Below are positions 21,085 to 30,410 of a DNA stretch of 64,000 bases, piece after piece. Source of the stretch: Shouchella clausii. GTDB taxonomy: Bacteria > Bacillota > Bacilli > Bacillales > Bacillaceae_D. How positions within the stretch are numbered: position 1 is the stretch's first letter; each line of letters begins with the position of its first letter. The notes beneath the pieces are model-generated. The model ran no database searches and had not been told where the DNA came from. It saw nothing but the letters and a program-made list of their open reading frames with translations. The translations under genes and the position numbers were made by a program. The stretch spans positions 1,984,001 to 2,048,000 of the forward strand of contig NZ_CP019985.1 in assembly GCF_002250115.1 (NCBI RefSeq). Reading direction: 5' to 3'.

Positions 21085-22029
21085 CTAGACTGCTGAATCG
21101 ACCCGCTCGATGTGAATCTTTTGCTGATACTGTTCGGCTTTTGAAAAATCAATTGTTGGCAGCCAGTGAAGGCAGTTTGCCAATGAGAGGGAGCTGCCAG
21201 CTAATAGAGCGGCTTTTACGTCGTTCGTTTTTCTCCACTCGCGCATAAAGGTGCCGAGAAAAATATCCCCGGAGGCAGTGGCGTTAGTTACGTTAATCGG
21301 TGGGAGCGTGACACGCCAAATGTCTCCGTTGATTTTGGCGACTGTTCCTTCGCCGCCTAATGTGACGATGCAGTTAGGGTAAGGGCTGTTTTTTAAACAT
21401 TCTTCGATTTGCTGCTGTCTGTTTGTGGCTTCCTCTTTTACCCCCATTAAGTCTAAAAATTCCTCTCCGTTGATCTTTATTAGCCATGGTTTTGCCTCTA
21501 CTCCGTATGCTAATGCATCGCCGCTGCTATCGAGAATGGTCTGGACGCCGCGACTTTCTGCTTGGGCAATGATGTCCCGGTAAAAAGTGAGGGGGGTCCC
21601 TTTTGGGAGTGACCCTGAAAGCACGAGATGGTCGCCTGCTTTTAGTGAGCGAAATAGCGATTGCAAAAACTGCTGTTGTTCTTTTTCTGTGATGGAAGGT
21701 CCTTGTTCATTGATTAGTGCTGCCTCTTGCTTTGATTCGTTTACGAGAATGGTGCAGTATCGGTTATCGCCTTCTATGAATGTTGTTTCTCCTGCCAGTT
21801 GGGCTTTTTTCATCATTTGTGCTAATTGTTCTCCTACAGGCCCGCCGAAAAATGTGTGCATGTGAATCGTTTTTTGCTCATTTGCGACAATGAAAGGAAG
21901 GGCAACATTAAATCCTTTCCCGCCAAGGCCTTCATGGGAAGCTCTAGAACGGGTTACGCCATTAGGATAAAAGGCTTGAACGTAAATGGTTCGGTCAAGG
22001 GCTGGATTGGCACATAAAATATGAATCAT
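21085..22029 (-). CDS. PfkB-family kinase (tagatose-6-phosphate kinase / 1-phosphofructokinase type)
   Basis: 314 residues, in the normal range for the LacC/FruK group. The first PfkB signature is GLGGKGFNVALP. The second is NATASGDIFLGTFM, where the catalytic base is the Asp of SGD; most relatives have GAGD. It probably phosphorylates tagatose 6-phosphate (or a similar keto-hexose phosphate) to the 1,6-bisphosphate. It is divergent from the galactitol-type PTS operon, which contains the matching dehydrogenase and class II aldolase, so it would supply the missing kinase step. Confidence 0.82.
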   Translation of the reverse strand: MIHILCANPALDRTIYVQAFYPNGVTRSRASHEGLGGKGFNVALPFIVANEQKTIHMHTFFGGPVGEQLAQMMKKAQLAGETTFIEGDNRYCTILVNESKQEAALINEQGPSITEKEQQQFLQSLFRSLKAGDHLVLSGSLPKGTPLTFYRDIIAQAESRGVQTILDSSGDALAYGVEAKPWLIKINGEEFLDLMGVKEEATNRQQQIEECLKNSPYPNCIVTLGGEGTVAKINGDIWRVTLPPINVTNATASGDIFLGTFMREWRKTNDVKAALLAGSSLSLANCLHWLPTIDFSKAEQYQQKIHIERVDSAV

Positions 22030-22124
22030 TGATTACACACCTCTATTTGCATTGGTTTGCATTTTGAGTTAATCATATAATAAATACCAAGTTTTGCAAA
22101 GTTATTATTGGGTTAATGCAAAAT

Positions 22125-22147
22125 AAAGCAAAAATAATATTTGCTTT
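22125..22147. promoter_or_regulatory. Palindromic operator candidate in the kinase/DeoR divergent region
   Basis: AAAGCAAA and TTTGCTTT form an inverted repeat separated by AATAATA. Other TTGCAAA/ATGCAAA half-sites lie just upstream (22093-22122). It overlaps the -35 region of the deoR promoter, so binding of the DeoR-type repressor encoded next to it is plausible. Confidence 0.5.
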
Positions 22148-22169
22148 TCTTGGCTTTATCACTTATAAT
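22141..22169 (+). promoter_or_regulatory. Promoter candidate for the deoR-PTS operon
   Basis: TTGCTT, a 17-bp spacer, then TATAAT. The start codon of the regulator gene lies about 40 bp downstream. Confidence 0.5.
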
Positions 22170-22211
22170 CCAAGGTAAGCGATTTCAGTAATAGGGGAAG
22201 GGGATGATTCT

Positions 22212-23000
22212 TTGCTTCCGCAGGAAAGACAAGATTTGATCATGAAGGAATTGTATGAATATCATTCTGTGAAAATTTCCGAACTTAGCTCAAAACTAGA
22301 TGTTACGCGAGAAACGATTCGCAAAGATTTATACGAACTAGAAGAGAAAGGGCTCATTCGCAAAGTGCACGGAGGAGCGGTGTTAAACAAGGCAAATCTT
22401 GAGACGAACTACAGCTCAAGAAAAATTGTCAATGAGTGGGAAAAGCGGGCGATTGCGAAAAAGGCAGTTGAGTTTGTCTATGATAACGATACGATTTATA
22501 TCGATTATGGGACGACCGCCCTTTATTTTGCTCGCGAGCTTATTATGAAAAAAACGGGGTTGACGATTGTAACCAATTCGCTTTCTTTGGCTAATGAGCT
22601 TGTGGAGCACTCGAATTTCTCGATTATTATCATTGGCGGCAACGTCCGAAAAAATGAGCGTTCCTTGTATGGGCCAGTTGCCAACCAAACAATTGCCAAT
22701 TTGTATGTCGATACCGGCTTTTTCGGCATTGGGGCTTTGCATCCGGAAGTAGGCTATACGAACATCCATATGGGGGAAGCTGAAGTATCGCGCCTTATGG
22801 TGCAACATTCGAAAAGACGCGTAATGATGGCTGATTACTCAAAATTCGGCTCCATCCATATGAACAAAGTCGCTCCAATTGAAGAAGTTGACACACTCAT
22901 TACCGATTCCAAGGCCGATGCAGAGATGTTGAAAGCGATACAAGAGAAAGCACGAAATGTCATCGTCGTTGAAGCTGAAGGGGGTGAGGGAGATGAGTAA
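22212..23000 (+). CDS. DeoR-family transcriptional regulator
   Basis: 262 residues. The N-terminal winged HTH (ISELSSKLDVTRETIRKDLYELEEKGLIRKVHGGAVL) is the standard DeoR motif. The C-terminal DeoRC sensor has the sugar-phosphate loop YIDYGTTALYFA and SIIIIGGNVRKNE. The start is TTG, with GGGGAAGGGG upstream. It overlaps the EIIA gene by 8 bp, so it is the first gene of the operon. It most likely represses the operon until a phosphorylated sugar intermediate binds. Confidence 0.9.
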   Translation: MLPQERQDLIMKELYEYHSVKISELSSKLDVTRETIRKDLYELEEKGLIRKVHGGAVLNKANLETNYSSRKIVNEWEKRAIAKKAVEFVYDNDTIYIDYGTTALYFARELIMKKTGLTIVTNSLSLANELVEHSNFSIIIIGGNVRKNERSLYGPVANQTIANLYVDTGFFGIGALHPEVGYTNIHMGEAEVSRLMVQHSKRRVMMADYSKFGSIHMNKVAPIEEVDTLITDSKADAEMLKAIQEKARNVIVVEAEGGEGDE

Positions 23001-23472
23001 TGCTTTACTTGATCGAGACTTGATTTTGTTAAACCAAACATGCCAAACGGTTGAAGAGGTGTTAGAAACAATAGCGGCGCCGATGCAAGCTAAGCAGTTT
23101 GCGAAAGAGACGTACGCTGACGGTTTAAAAGAGCGAGAACAATCGTTTGCGACAGGGATACCAACTGAGCCGTTTGGTGTGGCGATTCCTCATACCGATG
23201 CCAGTTATGTACTGGAAAGCAAAATCGGATTGCTGACGCTAAAGGAGCCTGTCTCGTTTGGTGTAATGGGGGCGGAAAACGATCAAGTCGATGTGAAAGT
23301 TGTGTTGTTGCTCGGCCTAGCCGATGGTTCAGCTCATTTGAAAGCGCTGCAAACAATTGTGGAACGTATTCAAGATGCTCATTTTGTGAAGAAGTTGGCT
23401 TCTGTGCAAGAAAAAAACGAGGCGTTAGCCCTATTGGACGCTTCCATTACTAAACAACTCGAGGGGGAATAA
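22993..23472 (+). CDS. PTS EIIA component (fructose/galactitol type)
   Basis: 159-residue EIIA_2-type domain. The phosphorylated His67 is in FGVAIPHTDA. I chose the ATG at 22993 after GGGGGTGAGGGAG; the open frame extends 12 codons upstream inside deoR. It receives phosphate from HPr and passes it to the EIIB encoded next. Confidence 0.9.
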   Translation: MSNALLDRDLILLNQTCQTVEEVLETIAAPMQAKQFAKETYADGLKEREQSFATGIPTEPFGVAIPHTDASYVLESKIGLLTLKEPVSFGVMGAENDQVDVKVVLLLGLADGSAHLKALQTIVERIQDAHFVKKLASVQEKNEALALLDASITKQLEGE

Positions 23473-23474
23473 AG

Positions 23475-23750
23475 ATGAAAAAAGTATTAGTCGCATGTGG
23501 TGGAGCTGTTGCTACGTCTACGGTAGCTGCAAATAAAGTGAAAGCGATTTTGAAAGAAAACAATATCCAAGCGGACGTCAGCCAATGTCGTGTCAGCGAA
23601 CTCGGTTCAAAATCACAAGGCGCTGATTTGATCATCTCCACGGCAAAAGTCGATCGTGATTATGGTGTTCCTGTGGTCCATGGGTTGCCTTTTATTTCAG
23701 GTGTTGGCCTTGATAAAACGAAACAAGAGATTTTGGATATTTTAAAATAA
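23475..23750 (+). CDS. PTS EIIB component (galactitol type)
   Basis: 91 residues, the normal size of a free EIIB of the GatB type. The phospho-Cys8 is in KKVLVACGGAVATSTVAANK. It lies two bases after the EIIA stop and 25 bp before the EIIC gene, so the three subunits are one transport system. Confidence 0.92.
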   Translation: MKKVLVACGGAVATSTVAANKVKAILKENNIQADVSQCRVSELGSKSQGADLIISTAKVDRDYGVPVVHGLPFISGVGLDKTKQEILDILK

Positions 23751-23775
23751 CCTATTACTGATAGGGGGAGACATC

Positions 23776-25122
23776 ATGAATGTGCTGCAATATATATTGG
23801 ATTTAGGGCCTGCTGTCATGCTTCCGGCTGTGATCTTTGTCCTTGGCCTGTTGTTGCGCCAAGGAATTGGGAAATCGTTAAGATCAGGGATCACGATTGG
23901 GGTCGGATTTGTAGGCATCACTTTAGTTATTAGCTTACTGACAGATAACTTAGGGCCAGCCGCACAGGAAATGGCGGAACGGTTTAATCTTGGTTTATCA
24001 ATTGTCGATGTTGGTTGGCCAGGAGCTTCTCCGATGGCGTGGGCTTCTAATATAGGAACGGTCGCCATTCCTGTTGCCATTCTTGTCAATGTCGTCATGT
24101 TGTTGTTGAAATGGACCCGTGTTGTAAACGTTGACATTTGGAATATTTGGCATATGGCATTTGCCGGTGCGATTGTGTCCACCGCATCAGGAAGCTTTTG
24201 GCTTGGCGTTCTTGGCGTTGTCATCTATGCGGCATTTGCTTATAAGCTAGGAGATTGGTTTGCGCCGATCATTCATAAATACAACGGCTTGGAAGGAATT
24301 TCGATTCCACATGGCACAGGGGCGATAATGGCGCCAATCGCTGTTGTCACTGACGCAATTATAGAGAAAATTCCTGGTTTGAAAAACGTGAATATTAACT
24401 CAGATAAGATTGAAAACCGACTTGGACCAATCGGAGAACCTGCGATTATTGGTGCTATTCTCGGAACAGTCATCGGTGCCTTGGCAGGTTACGAGGTATC
24501 AGCCATTTTGCAATTGGGCATTCAAATGGCGGCGGTAATGCTGTTAATGCCTACCGTTGTCAAGTTTATTATGGAAGGATTAATGCCAATTGCCGAAGCC
24601 GCAAGGGAAATGCTCGATAAACGTTTCTCAGGGCAAGACTATTATATTGGGCTAGATCCTGCGCTCTTGCTCGGTAATTCACAAGTGGTCGCGGCAAGCT
24701 TGATTTTTGTCCCACTTACACTTGTGATCGCAATTCTTATTCCTGGAAACGAAGTTCTTCCATTCGGTGACTTAGCGACAATTGGCTTTTTCATCTCAAT
24801 TGCAGTCGGCATCCACGGCGGAAACTTGTTTAGAACGTTGATCTCAGGGACGCTCATTATGACAATGACGATTTGGATTGCAAACATGATGGTCGGCGTC
24901 CACACTCAGCTTGCACTCAACACTGGAACGATATCCGGTGGGCAAGTAGCATCCCTTGACCAAGGCGGCAGCCCGCTTCAATTCATCATGACCGAACTAA
25001 CAACATGGCAAAATCTAATTCCGCTTATTGTCGTGACGGCGATTTATGGATTCTGTGTCGTATTTACGATTGTTCAGCATAAACGGGGCAAATTACTCCC
25101 AGCAGAGACAGATAAAAATTAA
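23776..25122 (+). CDS. PTS EIIC component (galactitol type)
   Basis: 448-residue integral membrane permease with about ten hydrophobic segments. LDLGPAVMLPAVIFVLGLLLRQG at the N-terminus is typical of GatC-type EIIC. EGISIPHGTGAIMAPIAVVTDAI and GDLATIGFFISIAVGIHGGNLFR are other conserved parts. It imports and phosphorylates a hexitol or related sugar together with the two preceding subunits. Confidence 0.92.
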   Translation: MNVLQYILDLGPAVMLPAVIFVLGLLLRQGIGKSLRSGITIGVGFVGITLVISLLTDNLGPAAQEMAERFNLGLSIVDVGWPGASPMAWASNIGTVAIPVAILVNVVMLLLKWTRVVNVDIWNIWHMAFAGAIVSTASGSFWLGVLGVVIYAAFAYKLGDWFAPIIHKYNGLEGISIPHGTGAIMAPIAVVTDAIIEKIPGLKNVNINSDKIENRLGPIGEPAIIGAILGTVIGALAGYEVSAILQLGIQMAAVMLLMPTVVKFIMEGLMPIAEAAREMLDKRFSGQDYYIGLDPALLLGNSQVVAASLIFVPLTLVIAILIPGNEVLPFGDLATIGFFISIAVGIHGGNLFRTLISGTLIMTMTIWIANMMVGVHTQLALNTGTISGGQVASLDQGGSPLQFIMTELTTWQNLIPLIVVTAIYGFCVVFTIVQHKRGKLLPAETDKN

Positions 25123-25142
25123 TTGAGTCAGGAGTGGAGATC

Positions 25143-26201
25143 ATGAAAGCGCTCGTTCTCGAAGCGAATCAATCATTTACTATAAAGGACATTGAAACAC
25201 CTGTCCCTAAAGAGGATGAGGCATTAATCAAGGTTGCTTATTGCGGCATTTGCGGCTCTGATTTGGCACGGTACTTTGATGGCAAAGTCCACAATTACCC
25301 GATTGTTCTTGGACATGAATTTTCTGGAACGGTAGAGGCTGTCGGCGCAAGCGTCGATTCAGTAGCGGTTGGTGACCGTGTGGTTGTCGCCCCCCTTTTG
25401 CCAAATAAAGACGATGCCTTTATGCAAAAGGGCAGCCCAGCTTTAAGTAGCTCATACAGTTTTCTTGGTTCCCGGGAAAATGGCGCAATGGCCGAATACG
25501 TCGTCGTAAAAGCGGAAAATCTCCTCGTTTTACCGGAAACGGTAACGTTGGAGGAGGCGGCGCTAATCGAACCATTAACAGTCGCGATCCACGGAATTGA
25601 ACGAATTGTGCTACCTGCAGGCGAACACGTCTATGTTCTAGGAGCCGGAACGATTGGCATTATGACGATTCTCGCCTTAAAAGCACGCGGGGCAGGGAAA
25701 GTAACAGCGATTGATATCAACGACGAAAAACTGGCATTTGCCAAAAAAATCGGCGCAGACGACGCCGTCAACTCTCTAAACGTAGACCCGGTTCAATACG
25801 CTAGCAAACATGGCAAGCCCGGAGCTGTTATCGAAACAGCAGGCGTGCCGAGCGCCCAAGAGCAAGCAGTCGCTTTAGCGGAGAAAAAAGGCAAGATTGT
25901 GTTTGTCGGAACGGCGTCAGGGGATGTGACGTTTCCAGCAGCTACGTTTGAAAAAATTTTACGTGAAGAATTGGAAATCACAGGTTCCTGGATGAGCTAT
26001 TCTGGCCCATTCCCAGGCTATGAATGGCAGGCTGCAATTGATTACATCGCGTCTGGAAAAATTGATGTCAAGCCTCTGATCCATGACGTGTTTAAACTGG
26101 AAGATGGCGACAAACCCTTTCAAGCGATGAAAGACCCAGACAATCATTCGATTAAACTACTATATCAAATCGCAGAAAACGAAGGGCAGGTGGGCAAGTA
26201 A
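25143..26201 (+). CDS. Zinc-dependent alcohol dehydrogenase (galactitol-1-phosphate dehydrogenase-like)
   Basis: 352-residue medium-chain dehydrogenase. Catalytic zinc ligands are Cys37 (CGICGSD), His58/Glu59 (LGHEFSG) and Glu143. The NAD-binding GxGxxG is VLGAGTIGIM. The lobe that usually carries four structural-zinc cysteines (about 88-105) has none: it reads LPNKDDAFMQKGSPALSSSY. The ATG at 25143 follows CAGGAGTGGAG. In the operon it would oxidise the PTS product, such as galactitol 1-phosphate to tagatose 6-phosphate. Confidence 0.85.
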   Translation: MKALVLEANQSFTIKDIETPVPKEDEALIKVAYCGICGSDLARYFDGKVHNYPIVLGHEFSGTVEAVGASVDSVAVGDRVVVAPLLPNKDDAFMQKGSPALSSSYSFLGSRENGAMAEYVVVKAENLLVLPETVTLEEAALIEPLTVAIHGIERIVLPAGEHVYVLGAGTIGIMTILALKARGAGKVTAIDINDEKLAFAKKIGADDAVNSLNVDPVQYASKHGKPGAVIETAGVPSAQEQAVALAEKKGKIVFVGTASGDVTFPAATFEKILREELEITGSWMSYSGPFPGYEWQAAIDYIASGKIDVKPLIHDVFKLEDGDKPFQAMKDPDNHSIKLLYQIAENEGQVGK

Positions 26202-27071
26202 ATGGGATTACAGTCAACGACACCGATGCTAAAGAAAGCAAAAGCCAACAAACACGGGATTGTCGCGTTTAATGTCCATTCATTTGACAGCATTTTCTGG
26301 GTGCTCGAAGCAGCAGCAGAATTGAAGTCCCCGGTAATCCTGCAAACGACAGTCGGGACGGTCAAGTCACTCGGCGCAAAAAACATTGCTGAAGTAGCCA
26401 AGGCCGCAGCAGAACATTACCAAGTACCAACAGGTTTGCACTTAGATCACTGCACAGACTTTGAGGTGATCAAAGACGCGATCCGCGCTGGCTATACATC
26501 TGTGATGATCGATGCTTCCATGCATCCATTTGCAGAAAATGTCGCTCGGACGAAAGAGGTAGTAGCCCTCGCCTCGTCCCTCGGCGTCAACGTGGAAGCA
26601 GAGCTCGGCAAAGTCGGCGGCGTGGAAGACGACATCGTCGTAGACGAAGCCGACGCCCAAAAAGCGATTCCAGAAGAGTGCCGCCAATTTGTCGAGGAAA
26701 CAGGCGTGCCGACACTTGCCCCTGCGATTGGCACTGCCCATGGAATTTACAAAGGCAAGCCCGAAATTGACTTTGAGCGAATCGCCAAAATCGCCGAAAT
26801 GGTCGACGTTCCCCTCGTCCTTCACGGCGGCTCGGCCGTGCCAGAAGACGACGTGCGCCGTTGTGTCGCCCTCGGAATGGCAAAAGTCAACGTATCAACA
26901 GAACTAAAAAATGCCTACTCCGAAGCAATTCGCGACCACTTCGCAAACGAACCAGACAGCCTCGATCCACGCGCGTATTTGCAAAAAGCAAAAGAAGCAG
27001 CGAAAGAAATGGCAAAATCAAAAATCCGCATGGTTGGCAGTGAAAACACGGTAGTGCCAGCATTTGCGTGA
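26202..27071 (+). CDS. Class II fructose/tagatose-bisphosphate aldolase
   Basis: 289 residues. Zinc and catalytic motifs are GLHLDHCTD (catalytic Asp82, His83), AELGKVGGVED, GTAHGIYKGKPEIDF and LHGGSAV. The family cleaves ketohexose 1,6-bisphosphates to DHAP and glyceraldehyde 3-phosphate. The ATG directly follows the dehydrogenase stop codon. Context (galactitol-type PTS, dehydrogenase, PfkB kinase) favours tagatose 1,6-bisphosphate as substrate. No GatZ/KbaZ-type accessory subunit is encoded here. Confidence 0.88.
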   Translation: MGLQSTTPMLKKAKANKHGIVAFNVHSFDSIFWVLEAAAELKSPVILQTTVGTVKSLGAKNIAEVAKAAAEHYQVPTGLHLDHCTDFEVIKDAIRAGYTSVMIDASMHPFAENVARTKEVVALASSLGVNVEAELGKVGGVEDDIVVDEADAQKAIPEECRQFVEETGVPTLAPAIGTAHGIYKGKPEIDFERIAKIAEMVDVPLVLHGGSAVPEDDVRRCVALGMAKVNVSTELKNAYSEAIRDHFANEPDSLDPRAYLQKAKEAAKEMAKSKIRMVGSENTVVPAFA

Positions 27072-27093
27072 AAAGCGTAAGCCCGGAGTCCTT

Positions 27094-27140
27094 CACCTTC
27101 GCTTGTTAGGCTATGTACTAACAAGCGGAGGTGTTTCTTT
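27094..27140 (+). terminator. Terminator of the galactitol-type operon
   Basis: CACCTTCGCTTGTTAG pairs with CTAACAAGCGGAGGTG (one mismatch) and is followed by TTTCTTTC. It ends the deoR-to-aldolase operon. The next 180 bp show no gene. Confidence 0.85.
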
Positions 27141-27324
27141 CATTAATTGGGAAGGGGGAGAAGAACTCAATCGAATAGGTGTATAAGCAAGGAACTTTCC
27201 TTACGCCAACAGGAGTTTTCTTATCAAATATAGTAAAATAGACAGTAGTAGAGACAGACACAATTGACGAGGGAGATTAACATTTACAATTATTCATTTT
27301 AGTATTTTGAACCTGTGATTCTTT

Positions 27325-27505
27325 AGTGCGAACCCCAAGCGCACATAAAATCCCTAGATCACCCGCACCAAAAAAGAGCTTGAATGTGGGTTAATGTGTG
27401 AAAAAGTGTTAAAATGTTGTTCGTGTCCCATGGTATTATATAGGAGAAGAGCGGCTTTTTCCTATTATTGATTGTTTGGCTGCCAACAATTAGGGGAATT
27501 TCGCT
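27325..27505 (+). promoter_or_regulatory. CRISPR leader 3
   Basis: 181 bp with the 45-bp element at 27325-27369 (first base A instead of G). A -10 TATTAT preceded by TGG is at 27434-27439, and TTAGGGGAATTTCGCT adjoins repeat 1. Confidence 0.86.
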
Positions 27506-28788
27506 GTCGCACTCTGTGTGAGTGCGTGGATTGAAATCCACAAGGTCGAGACATTCGAACGGAACGATTCGGTCGCACTCTGTGTGAGTGCGTGGATTGA
27601 AATGTATCTCGGCAAATAAGTCGCCCGCCGCCGCACGTCGCACTCTGTGTGAGTGCGTGGATTGAAATAGGTTGTGTCGGAAATGTGTGGAAGAACTTAA
27701 CGTCGCACTCTGTGTGAGTGCGTGGATTGAAATGCGCCTCGTCCTCGGAATAAACGGGACGCTTGTGTCGCACTCTGTGTGAGTGCGTGGATTGAAATCC
27801 TACCAAAGCCAAAGGGCCAAACTAGTGATAAGTCGCACTCTGTGTGAGTGCGTGGATTGAAATGACCAAGTATCCGTTGAGGTGTTATCTACCATCACGT
27901 CGCACTCTGTGTGAGTGCGTGGATTGAAATATGTCAATTCCCGGACAAGCAGTGCTCGCGCCCGTCGCACTCTGTGTGAGTGCGTGGATTGAAATTAATT
28001 GATCTGCCGGACATACTCGCGCTAAAACGTAGTCGCACTCTGTGTGAGTGCGTGGATTGAAATGACGTTACCGTCCGCGCGACGTTTAACACGAAAGTCG
28101 CACTCTGTGTGAGTGCGTGGATTGAAATTAACCGCGGGCATGGAGATCGTGCACACGCTCAGTCGCACTCTGTGTGAGTGCGTGGATTGAAATAACGGTA
28201 AAGTGGACGAATCGGATGCGGTGAGACAGTCGCACTCTGTGTGAGTGCGTGGATTGAAATATTGTTATTTATCGGGATCGCCTTTTTAGATATGCGTCGC
28301 ACTCTGTGTGAGTGCGTGGATTGAAATCAGAAAGTCAAAAATTACGAAAACCGAACACTCTAGTCGCACTCTGTGTGAGTGCGTGGATTGAAATGTAAGT
28401 CTTGCCCGTCTCACGCGCCAGCTCCATGTCGCACTCTGTGTGAGTGCGTGGATTGAAATGGCATGCCTACGTCTCCTTGTACAGTATCAAGCAGTCGCAC
28501 TCTGTGTGAGTGCGTGGATTGAAATGAGGAAATCAATAACGCTCCACAAACGTTTTCTGTCGCACTCTGTGTGAGTGCGTGGATTGAAATGCTCACTCCT
28601 CCGTGTCTCCATTTCGGTCGCTACGTCGCACTCTGTGTAGTGCGTGGATTGAAATTGCTGCAAAATCGTTCTATCACCTGATGCCTGATTGTCGCACTCT
28701 GTGTGAGTGCGTGGATTGAAATCAGTAAGGAGGAGTAGTGTCATGAAACATGATTTGTCGCACTCTTCATGACTGCATGGATTGCACC
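27506..28788 (+). CRISPR. CRISPR array 3
   Basis: Nineteen good repeats (27506 to 28691) plus a decayed terminal one at 28757-28788; nineteen spacers of about 33-36 bp. The variable loop bases are TGTG throughout. The repeat at 28625 has lost one G of the stem (GTGTAGTGCG). The terminal copy reads TTCA in the loop and has several substitutions (CTGCATGGATTGCACC). Confidence 0.97.
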
Positions 28789-28988
28789 CTCGTCACTGCT
28801 TCTAAAGGAAATGCACAGTTGTAGCGGTGTTGGAAAAATAAGTTCTTTGTCGTGATGATAGAACAGCAGCTCATAGCTTTGGCAGTTAGTAAAACATGTC
28901 TATCTTCACAGTGATTCCAAATATTCACCATTTGTCTGGATCGGTGAATGCCGAAAATCTATTTAAGTTGTTGGAGGGAGTAGTCAGC

Positions 28989-29345
28989 ATGTTAACAAGG
29001 GAAGATATCTTTAAGCACGTCAAAGAAAAATTCCGTACATCGCCTGATTATCCATTTCAAAAATTTCCAACCTATGCTGCTTTGAGACATAAAGCGAATG
29101 GAAAATGGTATGGCCTTGTTATGAATGTTCATCCAGAAAAATTAGGGTTGGATGGAAATGACGAAATAGATATTCTGAATTTAAAATGTCATCCTGAAGT
29201 AAGTGGCAGTTTGAGAAATGGAAAGAGTATTTTACCTGGATACCATATGGATAAGGAAAATTGGATATCAATTGTTTTGGAACGTGTAGATTCAGAAGAA
29301 GACGCTTATCACTTAATTGAGCAAAGCTTTAGTTTAACCAAGTAA
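28989..29345 (+). CDS. MmcQ/YjbR-family protein
   Basis: 118 residues with the CyaY-like MmcQ/YjbR pattern: SPDYPFQKFPTYAALRHKANGKWYGLV, LNLKCHPEVSGSLRNGKSILPGYHMDKENWISI. Members are small cytoplasmic proteins, possibly DNA-binding, with unknown role. The ATG at 28989 is preceded by TTGGAGGGAG. The open frame extends 31 codons further without a ribosome site. It lies 200 bp after array 3 and is convergent with folE2. Confidence 0.82.
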   Translation: MLTREDIFKHVKEKFRTSPDYPFQKFPTYAALRHKANGKWYGLVMNVHPEKLGLDGNDEIDILNLKCHPEVSGSLRNGKSILPGYHMDKENWISIVLERVDSEEDAYHLIEQSFSLTK

Positions 29346-29363
29346 ATCGTGATATCCACACAA

Positions 29364-29408
29364 AAAAAGAACGGACCCACGAAATCAACGTCGGGTACCG
29401 TTCTTTTT
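29364..29408. terminator. Terminator between MmcQ/YjbR gene and folE2
   Basis: AAAAGAACGG and CCGTTCTTTT form the stem, with A and T runs on either side, so it can stop transcription from both convergent genes. Confidence 0.8.
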
Positions 29409-29455
29409 CTAGTTTACTTGGTTATGTTCCAGTCTCCTTTTTTTATTCCAAATTG

Positions 29456-30364
29456 TTATTTTTGATAAGAAACTTTGGCGATGGCATCATGGAGATGAAT
29501 CGACTCCTCATTACGGCACTCTACAGTAAATCGTTTCACAAAGTCCATCTCATAAAGATCGGCGGCAATTAACCGAACCATGTCTTCCACGAATCTAGGG
29601 TTCTCGTAGGCTTTTTCAGTTACAAATTTCTCGTCTGGTCGTTTGAGTACGGGATGAATCATAGCGCTGGCATTTGACTCTGCGGCGTGCAACAGAGTTG
29701 CTTTCCAATCCTTTTCACAATGTAAAGGATCGTATAATTCGATTGCCATGGTCACGAAACCACGCTGATTATGAGCGCTGTATTCACTAATTTCTTTGGA
29801 ACAAGGGCACAAAGTGGTGACGCCAACCGATAATTGAGCTTCATGTGAAAAGCCGTTTTTGTTATCATAACGGACTTTGATCGAACCCACTGCCTTCATT
29901 AATCCTGTTTTATCACTTTTAGGAGCGTTCCTCTCAAAAAACCAGGGGAAGCTGACCTCAACTTCGGCTGTAAGCTGGTCCATTCGTTCTGTAAGCTCTT
30001 TAGTGAATGTATAAAGATTTTGAAAATCGACGGTCCACCCTTCCTGATAATAGTGATCCAATTGTTCCGTTAATCGACTCATATTAATGCCTTTAGCATT
30101 GCTATCCAAACTGGTAGTCATCTTAAATGTACCGATTGTGTTTTGAATTTTTGGTGAATGTGAAGATTGAAGTGTAATTGGATGCTGAACATTACAAATT
30201 CCTACACTCTGTAAATCAAACAAGAAATCATCTGGAGTATTTTGCAAGTCTATCATTTCATCTTTATTGCATGGTTTAACGCCTATTGTAGGTGGAACAG
30301 AGCCAAAACGTCGATGCCTTTCCTTTTTATCTGGTAGGTTTAAATTTCTTAAGTTGTTTTTCAT
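29456..30364 (-). CDS. folE2: GTP cyclohydrolase FolE2 (type IB)
   Basis: 302 residues, the usual FolE2 length. It converts GTP to dihydroneopterin triphosphate, the first step of folate synthesis, using a metal other than zinc when zinc is scarce. Family motifs visible are LQNTPDDFLFDLQSVGICNVQHPI, TTLCPCSKEISEYSAHNQRG and ESNASAMIHPVLKRPDEKFVTEKAYENPRFVEDMVRL. The start ATG follows GGGGGAGAG. A Zur-like box lies ~30 bp upstream, so induction under zinc limitation is likely. Confidence 0.93.
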   Translation of the reverse strand: MKNNLRNLNLPDKKERHRRFGSVPPTIGVKPCNKDEMIDLQNTPDDFLFDLQSVGICNVQHPITLQSSHSPKIQNTIGTFKMTTSLDSNAKGINMSRLTEQLDHYYQEGWTVDFQNLYTFTKELTERMDQLTAEVEVSFPWFFERNAPKSDKTGLMKAVGSIKVRYDNKNGFSHEAQLSVGVTTLCPCSKEISEYSAHNQRGFVTMAIELYDPLHCEKDWKATLLHAAESNASAMIHPVLKRPDEKFVTEKAYENPRFVEDMVRLIAADLYEMDFVKRFTVECRNEESIHLHDAIAKVSYQK

Positions 30365-30389
30365 TTACTCTCCCCCAAAAATCAAACAT

Positions 30390-30410
30390 AAATCAAAATC
30401 ATTCTTATTT
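30390..30410. promoter_or_regulatory. Zur-box-like operator upstream of folE2
   Basis: An imperfect inverted repeat (minus strand AAATAAGAAT G ATTTTGATTT) matches the Bacillus Zur consensus AAATCGTAATNATTACGATTT at about 15 of 20 positions by hand alignment. It lies 26-46 bp before the folE2 start. A Fur-type site is the main alternative. Confidence 0.5.
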
